A stretch of DNA of 34,434 nucleotides from Planctomycetota bacterium (GCA_016872925.1 VGYR01000008.1:1-34434); one strand, 5' to 3'; shown: positions 10,643 through 20,014, counted from the stretch's first letter. Notes: generated by a model not told the origin, from the sequence alone. Made by a program: numbers and translations.

Positions 10643-12240
10643 CGGTCGGCGGGGGCGTCGTGCGGGGAAGGGGCTCGGTCACCGGCGGGGATCCGGTACA
10701 CGGCGTAGACGCCGGCGCGGTGGAGGAGATCCCAACCGAAGTCATCGATGCCGGGCACGTCGACCGGCACGATCGCGTGGGTGGCGCCATAGCGGGCGGC
10801 GGCGGCGGCGGCGCGCTGCCGGCCCAGTTCGGCCGTGCTGTTGACCATCCCGCGGAGCGAGCCGTCGCGTGAGTAGCAGTCGATCATCCGGCGGCGCCAT
10901 TCGAGCAGCGAGGGGACGTCCTGGGGGCTGTTCTTCCAGCCGACCACCTCGGCACGGCCGGTGAACCAGGTGAAGCTCGCCGCGCCGCGCGGCGTGAGAA
11001 ACCGGGCACCGGCGGGGACGTTCGCGGCGACCCAGCGGCAGGCGTCGCGCCAGGCCGGGGCGTCGACTCGGGCATCGGCGCGTGGCGCGGGGGTGGAGCG
11101 TCCCGGGAGTGGCCAGTGGGCCGACTGTCCGGCGAGATCGGCTGCCAGCAGCAGGGCCGCGAGCGCTCGGGTCGCCGGGACGGGAAGGGGCACGATTCGG
11201 GCGAGCACGGCGCGGTCGGCCAGAACCGCGGCCACCGTCGCCGCGAGCGACAGGGGCACGAGCACGTCGGCGAGCCGGAAAAAGTAGTAGCGGAGCAGCC
11301 CGTAGACGGCGGCCGGTGCGAGGGGCTCCGCCAGCGACACGACCACCCCGGCGGCCGAGATCACCAGCGCCGCCAGCGTGAGCCGGTCGCTGCGGCGCCA
11401 GGCGGGGGTCGAGGGCAGCCGGCCGCGGAGGAGGAGCCACACGCACACCGCGAGGACGTGGCGCGCCCACAGCCCGTCGGCGAACGAACGGAGCAGGAGA
11501 TGATGGGGGAGGCGCTCGACGACGTAGATCCGCGTCGCCGCGATCCGCTCGGCGGCCTCGGCCCCGGCAGTCAGCCCCAGTGCCGGCACGACACCGACCG
11601 CCGCGGCGGCAACGCCGGCTCCGAGCCAGGCCACGTCGCTGGCTTTCCACGGAGGCAGTTCCCCCCGGCTCCACCATGCCGCCAGCACCAGCGCCACCTG
11701 CGCCCAGCCGCCGACGAGCGGATGCAGCGCGGTGCCCGCGCCGGCCAGCGCCCAGGCGAGCGAAAACCGGCCGCGGGCCCAGACGCCTGCCGCCGCCAGG
11801 ACGAATCCCCACGCAAAAACCTTCGCCTCGCAGCCGCCGAGCACCCACTCGCCGGCCGCCGTCGTCTGCCGCAGCGCCAGCGCGAACAGCGCCCCGGCGG
11901 CGATCCGCGCCGCCGCCGACGGGAGCAGCGGCCGCAGCGCCCACCAGGCTCCCACGGCCACGGCCAGCCAGCCGGCCCAGCGGCCCACCCAGGCCGCCGA
12001 CTCGAGGGGCATTTCCGCCGCGATCGCGCCGAAGAGACGGAAAAACAGCCCGTGGCCGTCGGGTGTCTCGAGAAAGAAATCGCCGCGGCCAAAGTCGGGA
12101 TCGGCCGCGTGGCGGGCCTTGGTGAGGTAGACCGTCTCGTTGACGTCGGGCACCGGCCAGGCCCCGGTCGCCGCGCAGAGAAGCGTGAGCACTGCCAGCT
12201 CCCCGATCACCGCCGCCGTCGACTGGACCGGTCGCTGCAT
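10639..12240 (-). CDS. Polytopic membrane protein (possibly DUF6798-like)
   Basis: 533 aa from internal Met MQRPVQSTAAVIGELAVLTLL (12240); many hydrophobic segments; conserved-looking C-terminus RMIDCYSRDGSLRGMVNSTAELGRQRA...YGATHAIVPVD. Overlaps the HAD gene start by 4 bp. Confidence 0.75.
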   Translation of the reverse strand: MQRPVQSTAAVIGELAVLTLLCAATGAWPVPDVNETVYLTKARHAADPDFGRGDFFLETPDGHGLFFRLFGAIAAEMPLESAAWVGRWAGWLAVAVGAWWALRPLLPSAAARIAAGALFALALRQTTAAGEWVLGGCEAKVFAWGFVLAAAGVWARGRFSLAWALAGAGTALHPLVGGWAQVALVLAAWWSRGELPPWKASDVAWLGAGVAAAAVGVVPALGLTAGAEAAERIAATRIYVVERLPHHLLLRSFADGLWARHVLAVCVWLLLRGRLPSTPAWRRSDRLTLAALVISAAGVVVSLAEPLAPAAVYGLLRYYFFRLADVLVPLSLAATVAAVLADRAVLARIVPLPVPATRALAALLLAADLAGQSAHWPLPGRSTPAPRADARVDAPAWRDACRWVAANVPAGARFLTPRGAASFTWFTGRAEVVGWKNSPQDVPSLLEWRRRMIDCYSRDGSLRGMVNSTAELGRQRAAAAAARYGATHAIVPVDVPGIDDFGWDLLHRAGVYAVYRIPAGDRAPSPHDAPADR

Positions 12241-12302
12241 GAAACGGCCTTGGTTTCCCGGACGATCTCGCACGGGCGACGGCAACCCTCCGGCAGGATA
12301 CA

Positions 12303-13268
12303 GTGAGCGGCATGCAACCCGAAGCCGTCCCTCCCGCCCCGGCAGGCCCCGCCACGGCCGCCGGCGGCGCCGCGCTCCGTTCCGCAGTGGCTGCCGGGCA
12401 GATCGCGATCGTCGGAGCGCCACTGGCGATCGCCGCGAAACTCGTCGAACGCTCCGGCTTCGACGCCGTCTACCTGTCGGGCGCCGCGCTGTCGGCCGGT
12501 GGCCTCGCCGTGCCCGACGTCGGACTGTTCTCCCGCGCGCAGCTGGTCGAGCAGACCCGGATCCTCGCCCGGGCGGTGACGATTCCGCTCGTCGTCGATG
12601 CCGACACCGGGTTCGGCGGTCCCGACGAGGTGGCCCGCACCGTCCGGCTCCTCGAGGAAGCCGGGGCGGCGGCGATCCAGATCGAAGACCAGGTCGCCGT
12701 CGGCAAGCGCTGCGGCCACCTCGCCGGCAAGCAGGTGATCGCCGCCGCCGAGATGGCCGAAAAGGTGGCCGCCGCGGCCGAGGCCCGGCGCGACCGCGAT
12801 CTGGTGATCATCGCCCGGTCCGACGCGCGGGGCGTCGCCGGCCTCGACGACTGCCTCCGCCGGCTCGAGGCCTACCGCGACGCCGGCGCCGACTGGCTGT
12901 TTCCCGAGGCGCTGGCCACGCGCGATGAGTTCACCACGGTCGGCGGCGTTTTCCGCGGCCGGCTGCCGCTGGTTGCCAACATGACCGAGTTCGGCGCCGG
13001 GCCGCTCCTCGACCGCGACGACCTGGAGTCGGCCGGATTCGCCGCGGTCCTCTACCCGATGACACTCCTCCGCCTGGCGATGACGGCGATGGAGGCGGGG
13101 CTGGCGATCCTCGCCGAAGAGGGCTCGCAGGAGGAGCTCGTCGACAGCATGCAGTCGCGGGAGGAGCTGTACGAACTGCTCGACTACGATCCCGCCCACC
13201 CGGAGCGCTGGCTCGAGGCCAACGGCCTCGGAGGCGCGACGGGAGCCGATGGAGCCTCGCCGCGATGA
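12303..13268 (+). CDS. prpB: Isocitrate lyase/PEP mutase family protein, methylisocitrate lyase-like
   Basis: DADTGFGG, AAIQIEDQVAVGKRCGHLAGKQVI (KRCGH catalytic signature), IIARSDARGV. GTG 12303 or ATG 12312 start. Confidence 0.88.
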   Translation: MSGMQPEAVPPAPAGPATAAGGAALRSAVAAGQIAIVGAPLAIAAKLVERSGFDAVYLSGAALSAGGLAVPDVGLFSRAQLVEQTRILARAVTIPLVVDADTGFGGPDEVARTVRLLEEAGAAAIQIEDQVAVGKRCGHLAGKQVIAAAEMAEKVAAAAEARRDRDLVIIARSDARGVAGLDDCLRRLEAYRDAGADWLFPEALATRDEFTTVGGVFRGRLPLVANMTEFGAGPLLDRDDLESAGFAAVLYPMTLLRLAMTAMEAGLAILAEEGSQEELVDSMQSREELYELLDYDPAHPERWLEANGLGGATGADGASPR

Positions 13269-14428
13269 CCGCTCCCAATTCCGACGCCGGCACCGCGGCC
13301 GGCGGACCCCCGCCTGTCGCCCGCGGTCTGGCCGGCGTGATCGCCGGTGAGACGGCGATCTCGTCGCTCGACAGCGGCCTCCGCTACCGGGGCTACGGGA
13401 TCGAGCCGCTCGCCCGGGCGGCCGACTTCGAGGATGTCGCCTACCTGCTTCTCCACGGCGAGTTACCCGACCGCGCCGAACACGGCCGGTTCACGGCGCG
13501 CGTCCAAGCGGCCGCGGCAACGCCCGACCGGACCGTGATCGATGCCCTGGCCCTGCTCGCCGCCCGCGAGCCGGAGGCGGCGCCGATGGACGCCCTCCGG
13601 ACCGGCGTCAGCATCCTCGGCCAGATCACGCGCGACGAGGCCCCGGGACCCCATGCCGCCCTCGTCGCCGCGGCCGAGCGGCTCATCGGCCAAGTGCCGG
13701 CGATTCTCGCCGCCTGGCTCGACCTCGTCGCCGGGCGCCCCGTGGCCCGCTGGCCCGATGCGGCGCTGGCCCCGGCGCTCCTCGAGCGACTCACTGGCGC
13801 CGCCCCCACCGCGGCCGCTGTCGCGGCCTTCGGGGCGACCCTCGTCCTCTACGCCGAGCACGAGTTCAACGCCTCGACGTTCGCCGCCCGGACGGTGGTT
13901 TCGACAGGCTCCGACATGCATTCGGCGATCGTGGCGGCGATCGGCACCCTCAAGGGCCCGCTCCACGGCGGTGCCAATGAGAAGGTCCTCGAGGTCCTCG
14001 CCGCGATCGGCGCGGCCGATCGGGCCGCCCCCTGGCTCGAGGAGCAGTTCGCCGGCAAACGCGTCGTGATGGGGTTCGGCCACCGTGTCTACAAGCACGG
14101 CGACGTCCGGGCGAAGCTCCTCGGCGAGCTGTGCGCCGCGATGGTCCGCGGCACGCCCGGCGAGGACCTGGAGACGCTGGCGCGGCGCGTCGAGGAGATC
14201 ATGCTCGAGCGCAAGGGGCTGCGGCCGAACCTCGACTGGCCGGCAGCCCGCGTCTACCACGCCCTCGGCCTGCCGGTGAAGGTGTTCACGCCGATCTTCG
14301 TCGTCGCCCGGATGAGCGGCTGGACGGCCCACGTCATCGAACAGGCGGGGGACAATCGGCTCATCCGCCCCCTGTCGCTCTACGCCGGCCCTGCCCCGCG
14401 CGACTACCGGCCCCTCGGGAGCCGGTAG
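13265..14428 (+). CDS. Citrate synthase / 2-methylcitrate synthase family
   Basis: GLAGVIAGETAISSLDSGLRYRGYGIEPLA, YAEHEFNASTFAARTVVSTGSDMHSAIVAAIGTLKGPLHGGANEKV, MGFGHRVYKHGDVRA. 4-bp overlap with the upstream prpB-like gene. Confidence 0.93.
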   Translation: MTAPNSDAGTAAGGPPPVARGLAGVIAGETAISSLDSGLRYRGYGIEPLARAADFEDVAYLLLHGELPDRAEHGRFTARVQAAAATPDRTVIDALALLAAREPEAAPMDALRTGVSILGQITRDEAPGPHAALVAAAERLIGQVPAILAAWLDLVAGRPVARWPDAALAPALLERLTGAAPTAAAVAAFGATLVLYAEHEFNASTFAARTVVSTGSDMHSAIVAAIGTLKGPLHGGANEKVLEVLAAIGAADRAAPWLEEQFAGKRVVMGFGHRVYKHGDVRAKLLGELCAAMVRGTPGEDLETLARRVEEIMLERKGLRPNLDWPAARVYHALGLPVKVFTPIFVVARMSGWTAHVIEQAGDNRLIRPLSLYAGPAPRDYRPLGSR

Positions 14429-14536
14429 ATCGGCCTGGCCCGACGTCGCCGCGGCCAGCACCGGAAAGCGAGCGGGGCGTGGCGGCCCGGGTGAGCCACC
14501 ACGCCCGCGCCTGCGTGCCGAAAAGCGCCGGGCGGT

Positions 14537-15586
14537 TCACAACGCCGCGGCGGCGGATGTCGCCGGCCCCGCGCCGTTGGCCGGCGGGGCCTCGGCAGCC
14601 GGCTCGACCGTGGCCTGCACCAACACGCTCGGGACGACGTTCTCGCCCAGGTCGGTGGCGATCTTCAGCTCGCGCTCGATCTTGCCGGTCGCGTCGCCGG
14701 CCTTGAACGTCACCGGCAGGATGTGGACCAGGGCCGGCTCGGGCTTCGCCGGGCAGGTGATGCAGTCGTCGCCGCAATCGATGCCCGTCACCTTGAACGG
14801 CCGGTCGGCCTTGACGACGACGTTCTTCGTCACCGTCCCGCCACAGGGGACGGCGCCCATCGCCAGCAGCTGCGGGCTGACGGTGACCGGGGCCACGATC
14901 AAACCCTCGACGTCCATCGGGATCTGCGTCGCCCGCGGGTCGTTGGTGACGAGGATCAACTGGCCCTTGAGGAACCCCGCCGGAGCCCCGGGCTTGAGCC
15001 GGAAGGTGAGGTCGTACGACGACTGGCCGCCGCTCCGCTGCGGCTTCGAGAGCATGACTTCGAAATTGGAATTGACGCTCCGGACATCCTGGATCACCCA
15101 GGGGAAATCACCCGACCGAGAGACGCGGACCTTCTGCTCGGCGCCGCTCCCGAAGGGCACCTTGCCGAGGTCGACGAACGCGGGGGTGAAGGCGACGTCG
15201 CCGCGGATGTTGCCGCTGACCCGGAGCTGGACCTCGGCATAGAACGGCTTGTCGAACGTCACCGTCAGCGTGGCGCCGCGCTGGCCGACGAACGAGTGGG
15301 TGTTGAACGTGGCGATGATCTCGGCACTCTCCCCGGTCTTCAGGTCGTGGCGGGAGACCTTGGGGGAGGTGCACCCGCAACTCGACCGCACGGAGACGAC
15401 GTGGACGTCTTCCTTGTAGGTGTTGGCGAAGACGAACCGGTGCTCCGTCTTCGCGCCCCGGGCGACGGTGCCGAAGTTGTGGGAGGTTTCGGTGAACATC
15501 TTCTTCGCCCAGTCCTGGGCCACGGCGGGCGCGGCCGAGACGACGGCGAGACAGACAGCGACGAGGGTGGTGCGCGGGAGGTTCAT
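14537..15586 (-). CDS. DUF1573-type (ASH/HYDIN-like) secreted protein
   Basis: Signal-like MNLPRTTLVAVCLAVVSAAPAVAQD; KKMFTETSHNFGTVARGAKTEHRFVFANTYKEDVHVVSVRSSCGCTSPKVS is a typical DUF1573 core. Confidence 0.88.
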   Translation of the reverse strand: MNLPRTTLVAVCLAVVSAAPAVAQDWAKKMFTETSHNFGTVARGAKTEHRFVFANTYKEDVHVVSVRSSCGCTSPKVSRHDLKTGESAEIIATFNTHSFVGQRGATLTVTFDKPFYAEVQLRVSGNIRGDVAFTPAFVDLGKVPFGSGAEQKVRVSRSGDFPWVIQDVRSVNSNFEVMLSKPQRSGGQSSYDLTFRLKPGAPAGFLKGQLILVTNDPRATQIPMDVEGLIVAPVTVSPQLLAMGAVPCGGTVTKNVVVKADRPFKVTGIDCGDDCITCPAKPEPALVHILPVTFKAGDATGKIERELKIATDLGENVVPSVLVQATVEPAAEAPPANGAGPATSAAAAL

Positions 15587-15936
15587 TGTTAGGGGGTGGA
15601 CGGTCCAGTGAGGGGGGTGTGTCGGGGCCCTGCTCCATCCAACAACCAGAGGGTACGGATGCCGTCGATCGGGAGTCAACTCGACCGCGGGCCCGGGTGA
15701 GGCGCACGAAGGCCTCGTGGGGAGTATCCCGCGCGCCCCAAGTGTCGGCGGCTGCCGATCCGACGTTTTCGCGGCCGGGTGGTGCGGCCCGTCCAGTCCG
15801 ACCGATACCACCGCGGAGGTTTGCTAGGATGGCAAGGTCGGTGTCCGGCTCCGCCCGTGCGAGAACTGCCGGAGCCGAGGTCGTCGGTGGGACCGGTTCC
15901 CCACGGCGGCCGAGCGAATGGGGACCGGACACCCTC

Positions 15937-16291
15937 GGGGGCGTACTGGTTTCGACCGGATCGTCGGAGGTCCGGACCGCGTGCCGTGGTTGGTCGGCTG
16001 GCCACGTTAAAAGTCGACCAAGCTTCAATTGCCGAAGCTCAGTTTTCTCTGGCTGCTTAATTAAGTAGCCCCGAGCGATGGCCCCAGTCGGAAGGGCCTC
16101 CCAATCGGTCGCCAAATCCGACTCGCCCCGGTTCACCGCCTGGTACGGCCGGGGTCAAAAACGTTCCGGGCTGGTCAGCGAGGCACCCTGCCGGCCGGGG
16201 GCCCGCCGACGAGATCCAAATCGACCGGATACGCACGTAGACGTTCGTACTGAAGCATCACGGGACGCGGGTTCGACTCCCGCCGCCTCCA
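15937..16291 (+). ncRNA. ssrA: Transfer-messenger RNA (tmRNA)
   Basis: 5' GGGGGCGTACTGGTTTCGACCGG; tag ORF ending ...FSLAATAATTAA (stop 16058-16060); 3' GGGACGCGGGTTCGACTCCCGCCGCCTCCA. The 5' GGGGGCG pairs with 3' CGCCTCC (one G-U). CCA is not encoded beyond the discriminator A. Confidence 0.96.
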
Positions 16292-17603
16292 TGCCCCGGT
16301 TGTGCAGGGGATCGCAGGATGCTGCGAGACCCCGCACAGCCGGGGCGTTTTCATGCGCGGACGATTCGGCCTGCGAGTCAAAGCACCCACTCGCGGGAAC
16401 TTGCTGCGCCGCTTTGTGCGCCTGTTTGCTGCCGGCGACCGCGGCACGCTCGAAGTCGGCGTCGGTGACATCGACGTAGTGCCTCATCGCCACGGCGACT
16501 GTGTTGCCCAGCCACTTGGCGACCACGGCGAGCGGGTACTCGCGGGCCAGGTCGGTTTCGCAGCTCGCCCGCATCGAATGCCAGAGCCGCGTCCACTGCG
16601 GCACCTTGGCCCGCTTGATGATCTTTTCGAGCGTCGAACGGAGGTTGCAGCCGGCCCACCCGTGCTTGCCGTGGGCGCGACGACGGTACTCCTCGGCGAA
16701 GACGTACTCCGCACCCTCCGGCGCTTGATCCCACGCTTCCTCGAGATACGGCCGCACGTCGGCGAACAGCGGGATCACGCGGTAGCCCCGGCCGGCCAGG
16801 TGCTCGAGTTTCGGGCAGGGAACCGTGATTCGGCCGCGATCCCAGTCGATGTCCTGCCACCGCAGGCTCATGGCCTCGCTCGGCACGCGTAAGCCCGCGA
16901 AACGCGAGAGGGCGATCAAAAGCCGCCAGTCTTGATTCGGGGCGTGGTCGATCACCTGGCGCACGTCCGCTGCCTCGACGTAGGCCCGGCGCTCGGAGGC
17001 GTCCCCGGGGCGATGGCGGACGTACTCAAAGGGATTCTCGGCCAGGAGTTTCTTCCGCTTGGCGTGGTCAAACATCAGCCTCGCGTGCTGGAGCCGCTTG
17101 TGGATCGTCGTGGGGCGAAGCCCGTCGGAGATCATGCGCTGCCGAAACTCCTCGGCCTTTTCGGGAGTCACCTCGGCGATCGGAAAGGCGGACCCAAGAA
17201 ACTCCGTCAGTCCGTCAACGACCTGCTGCCAGGCCCGGACGCTCGCCACCTTGTATTCCGGTTTCCTCGCTTCGAGCCACGCCGCCAGGAACGGCCCCAT
17301 CGTCACGGTTGCGGTTGCCGCGCGGCGGTCTGCGAGACCGGCCTTCACCAGCCGCTCGTGGAGCTTGAGGGGGAGTTCTGCCAGCCAGGAAGCCAGGTCA
17401 CGGCCGTGAGGTTCCCCGGCCGCGAGATCGCTCACCAGGGCCTCGACGCGGCGGTGCCACGATTCGGCGGTCTTCACCGGCAGCTTGCCGAGCCGGATGC
17501 GTTTGCGGCTGCCGTCGGGGACTACGACTTCGATGCGGAAGAAGCCGTTGGGGTCTTTGATGAGTGATGCCATGCGTGTGTCCTCGCGGGTTTGATTCGC
17601 CAC
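16155..17603 (-). CDS. Tyrosine recombinase/integrase, C-terminus reading through att core into antisense tmRNA
   Basis: Tyrosine recombinase catalytic pattern LSRFAGLRVPSEAMSLRWQDIDW...RLWHSMRASCETDLA...VAKWLGNTVAVAMRHYVDVTDADFE; SAM-like N-terminal domain. Residues from ~438 (MEAAGVEPASRDAS...) are encoded by the att core and tmRNA antisense. Start may be 17573 (MASLIKDPNGFF). Confidence 0.92.
   Translation of the reverse strand: MANQTREDTRMASLIKDPNGFFRIEVVVPDGSRKRIRLGKLPVKTAESWHRRVEALVSDLAAGEPHGRDLASWLAELPLKLHERLVKAGLADRRAATATVTMGPFLAAWLEARKPEYKVASVRAWQQVVDGLTEFLGSAFPIAEVTPEKAEEFRQRMISDGLRPTTIHKRLQHARLMFDHAKRKKLLAENPFEYVRHRPGDASERRAYVEAADVRQVIDHAPNQDWRLLIALSRFAGLRVPSEAMSLRWQDIDWDRGRITVPCPKLEHLAGRGYRVIPLFADVRPYLEEAWDQAPEGAEYVFAEEYRRRAHGKHGWAGCNLRSTLEKIIKRAKVPQWTRLWHSMRASCETDLAREYPLAVVAKWLGNTVAVAMRHYVDVTDADFERAAVAGSKQAHKAAQQVPASGCFDSQAESSAHENAPAVRGLAASCDPLHNRGMEAAGVEPASRDASVRTSTCVSGRFGSRRRAPGRQGASLTSPERF
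16272..16291 (+). repeat. attL core (20-bp direct repeat, tmRNA T-arm/acceptor)
   Basis: TTCGACTCCCGCCGCCTCCA identical to 28998-29017. Confidence 0.95.
16293..16351 (+). terminator. Intrinsic-terminator-like hairpin immediately after tmRNA, carried by the element
   Basis: GCCCCGG-TTGTGC-(A)-GGGG-A-TCGCAG-[GATG]-CTGCGA-GA-CCCC-GCACAG-CCGGGGC then GTTTTC; about 23 paired positions with small internal asymmetries. Confidence 0.8.
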
Positions 17604-17663
17604 TCTACCGGGGGAGCGGCCATTGCAGGTGGCCGGGTTTCAGGAACGTGGTCATGTGGGGGC

Positions 17664-18833
17664 TCAGGATTCGGGAAACGCGTACAACCCCGGAGTTTTG
17701 CCCAGGAAGTCCAGAGGGCCGTGTTCCGTTGCTCCCGGCTGGGTGGGCTCCTGAATCTCAGGCGGGTCGCCTTCGGGCGGCAGCTTCCACCACCACGGGC
17801 CTGGGTTGTCGGGGCGATACGCCTCGACCCCGAGGCTCTGCTTCGCACGCACCAGCGTTGTCTTGGAGCCGCCCTCGCCGTTCGTCCACGATTCGATGAG
17901 GTCGGCGGCCGGCCGGGGACCGGCAGCAAGAATGCCGGCCAGCCAGTCCGCGGCCTCGTCGCGTCTCTCGGGCGCTGGGCCGGGCTTCGAGCGAGAAGCC
18001 TTTCCGCCGGCGCGGTGCTCGCCGGCCAAGGCATCGTCGGCCGTCATCGCCACGGGCTCCCGCTCCCAGGAAAGTCGCGCGGGCTCGCCTTGAATCGTGA
18101 ACGCCAGGCCTGTCGGCTCACACGCCAGATTTTGACCACCGGGCAGGAGGAGTCGTCGCGACTTTTTCTCGCGATCCCGACTCATGTGCCACACGGCGCG
18201 GGCGATGCCCACAAACCCGCGCGAGCCAAGAGTCTGCTCATCGGCATTCGTACCCGGCGCTTTCCGGGTGTGACACACGACCAGGACGGCCGTGTCGTAT
18301 TTCTCGGCCAGCCGCGCCACAGGAGCCAGTAGCGCCCGGACCTCGTTGTCTCGATGGGCATCCGTCCGGCCGCCGAGGAAGCTGCCGACAGGGTCGATCA
18401 CCACGAGCCTGCAATCCGGGACCGCAGTGATTGCCGCCTCCAGGGCGGCGGCATCCGCGAGCGTAAACATCACTTCCTCGGGCTTGCCTTTGTCATTGAC
18501 GTGCCTGACGGCGCTCAGCAGGTGGACTCGCGAGGCATCTGCATAGTGCGCGTCGAGCCGCGGGCGAATCGTGTCGGCGGGGTCGTCTTCTGCGGAGATG
18601 AAGATCACAGCCCCCTTCGTGCAGGGAGTGCCGTCTGGCCACGGCGTGCCGGTCGTTACCCGCGAGGCCATGTCGGTGGTCAAGAACGACTTGCCTTCCT
18701 TCGGCCGGCCCACGAGCAGCGTCAGCCGCCCCAGCGGCACGCGGCCGGCATGCTGCCGTCGCTCGTCGAGCTCGCCACCACGGCCGGCGGCCACAGCCAG
18801 CGAACCTCCCGCGGCTGGACCGATGCCATGCAC
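17664..18833 (-). CDS. RepA-like AAA ATPase/helicase
   Basis: GRVPLGRLTLLVGRPKEGKSFLTTDMASRVTTGTPWPDG (Walker A), GAVIFISAEDDPADTIRPRLDA, RLVVIDPVGSFLGGRTDAH (Walker B). Confidence 0.85.
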   Translation of the reverse strand: MHGIGPAAGGSLAVAAGRGGELDERRQHAGRVPLGRLTLLVGRPKEGKSFLTTDMASRVTTGTPWPDGTPCTKGAVIFISAEDDPADTIRPRLDAHYADASRVHLLSAVRHVNDKGKPEEVMFTLADAAALEAAITAVPDCRLVVIDPVGSFLGGRTDAHRDNEVRALLAPVARLAEKYDTAVLVVCHTRKAPGTNADEQTLGSRGFVGIARAVWHMSRDREKKSRRLLLPGGQNLACEPTGLAFTIQGEPARLSWEREPVAMTADDALAGEHRAGGKASRSKPGPAPERRDEAADWLAGILAAGPRPAADLIESWTNGEGGSKTTLVRAKQSLGVEAYRPDNPGPWWWKLPPEGDPPEIQEPTQPGATEHGPLDFLGKTPGLYAFPES

Positions 18834-19741
18834 ACGAGCACCGGTCCTTCTCTCGGCGCGTCGTGGCGGGCTTCGGCGGCGAGCTGTTCGAGCGTCGAGA
18901 CGAGATCCGCTGGGTCGGTGGCGTCGTGGGCCTCGATCCAGTCGTACGCGTCGTCGGCCGGCTCGATCCCGTGCCAGATGCCGGCGAGCCGCACGATCAC
19001 CACGCTCTTGGCACCGGCATCGGTGGCGAGGCGGCGCACGTCGGCTGCATAGGCTGCGCCCTCGTCGTCGTGGTCAGGGACGATCACGACGCTCTTGCCG
19101 GCCAGCGCCGCCCAGTCCGTCTTGCGGGCGCTCTTCGCACCGAAGCTGCTGGTGGTCGCCGTGAGCCCCAGGCTGCGGAGTGCGTCCGCAGCCTTCTCGC
19201 CTTCGCAGACGTAGACCGTTTCGGCGCGGGCGAGTTCAGGGAGCCGATAGAGCGGGCGGGGCTCCTGCATGCCCACAGCCGCCCAGGTGCCGTCCGGCTG
19301 GCGCGACACGGGCCGAATGTCCTTCTTTCCGTCCGGAAGGTTCCAGCGGCACACGATGGCCACCACGGCGTCGTGGGCGTCTCGGTATTCCCACGTCATC
19401 GCCGGCCGGCCCCGGCCCTGGGAAATCGACTCGGCGGCCGCCTCCCAGGTGGGAAACGCTCGCGGCGGTCTTCGGGTTTTCTGGCGCGGCGCGGGTGCGC
19501 TCGCACCGTCGGCGAACAACTCTCTCTTTTCGAGCCGCAGGGCGGCCACGATGGAGCCGAGGTCGCAGCCGGCATGGCAGTGGACCACCGCGTTGCCGTT
19601 GTCGCCGACGCCGACCGACAGGGACGGGCTGGTGTCATTGTGGGCAGGGCATGTCGAGGTCCAGCCGCTGCCGGTCTGGCGGGGCTCGTGGCGCCGCTCC
19701 CGAAGGCGAGCCAGCACGAGGTTGACGGGGTCGTGGCTCAT
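18722..19741 (-). CDS. CHC2 zinc-finger/TOPRIM primase-like protein
   Basis: Zn-finger-like CPAHNDTSPSLSV...VHCHAGCD; TOPRIM-like ETVYVCEGEKAADALRSLGL and VVIVPDHDDEGAAYA. Overlaps the RepA-like ORF by 112 bp in another frame. Confidence 0.83.
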   Translation of the reverse strand: MSHDPVNLVLARLRERRHEPRQTGSGWTSTCPAHNDTSPSLSVGVGDNGNAVVHCHAGCDLGSIVAALRLEKRELFADGASAPAPRQKTRRPPRAFPTWEAAAESISQGRGRPAMTWEYRDAHDAVVAIVCRWNLPDGKKDIRPVSRQPDGTWAAVGMQEPRPLYRLPELARAETVYVCEGEKAADALRSLGLTATTSSFGAKSARKTDWAALAGKSVVIVPDHDDEGAAYAADVRRLATDAGAKSVVIVRLAGIWHGIEPADDAYDWIEAHDATDPADLVSTLEQLAAEARHDAPREGPVLVCMASVQPREVRWLWPPAVVASSTSDGSMPAACRWGG

Positions 19742-19938
19742 GACCGCTCACCGCCTTCCTGCTGCCGGGCCGCGCGGCTGCGGAGCCACTCCTCGAGCAT
19801 GGCGACCGGGTAGAGCGTGCACCGGCCTGCCTTCAGGCACGGGATCTCCCCTGTCTTCGTCTTTTCCCAAAGCCACCGCTCGGAGACCCCGAGGGCGCGG
19901 GCCGCTTCACGCGGCCGAAGAGCCATTGGCGCTGTCAT
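19738..19938 (-). CDS. Small helix-turn-helix protein (excisionase/MerR-like)
   Basis: 66 aa: LRPREAARALGVSERWLWEKTKTGEIPCLKAGRCTLYPVAMLEEWLRSRA; ATGA overlap with the primase start. Confidence 0.85.
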   Translation of the reverse strand: MTAPMALRPREAARALGVSERWLWEKTKTGEIPCLKAGRCTLYPVAMLEEWLRSRAARQQEGGERS

Positions 19939-20014
19939 GGTTGAAACCTCTGCGTGGTCGCGGCCCGCGATGTGCGGCCCGCACGCGTGGAGGTTTCGCC
20001 GATCTGGGAGAGGT

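Noticed and set aside
10639-12355. Alternative overlapping frames opposite or within the membrane-protein gene
   Set aside because: Only the 10639-12240 minus frame has realistic transmembrane composition; the others are Arg/Pro-rich shadows.
16078-16479. Plus-strand ORF across tmRNA and the element left end
   Set aside because: Runs through tmRNA and opposite the integrase; no coding features.
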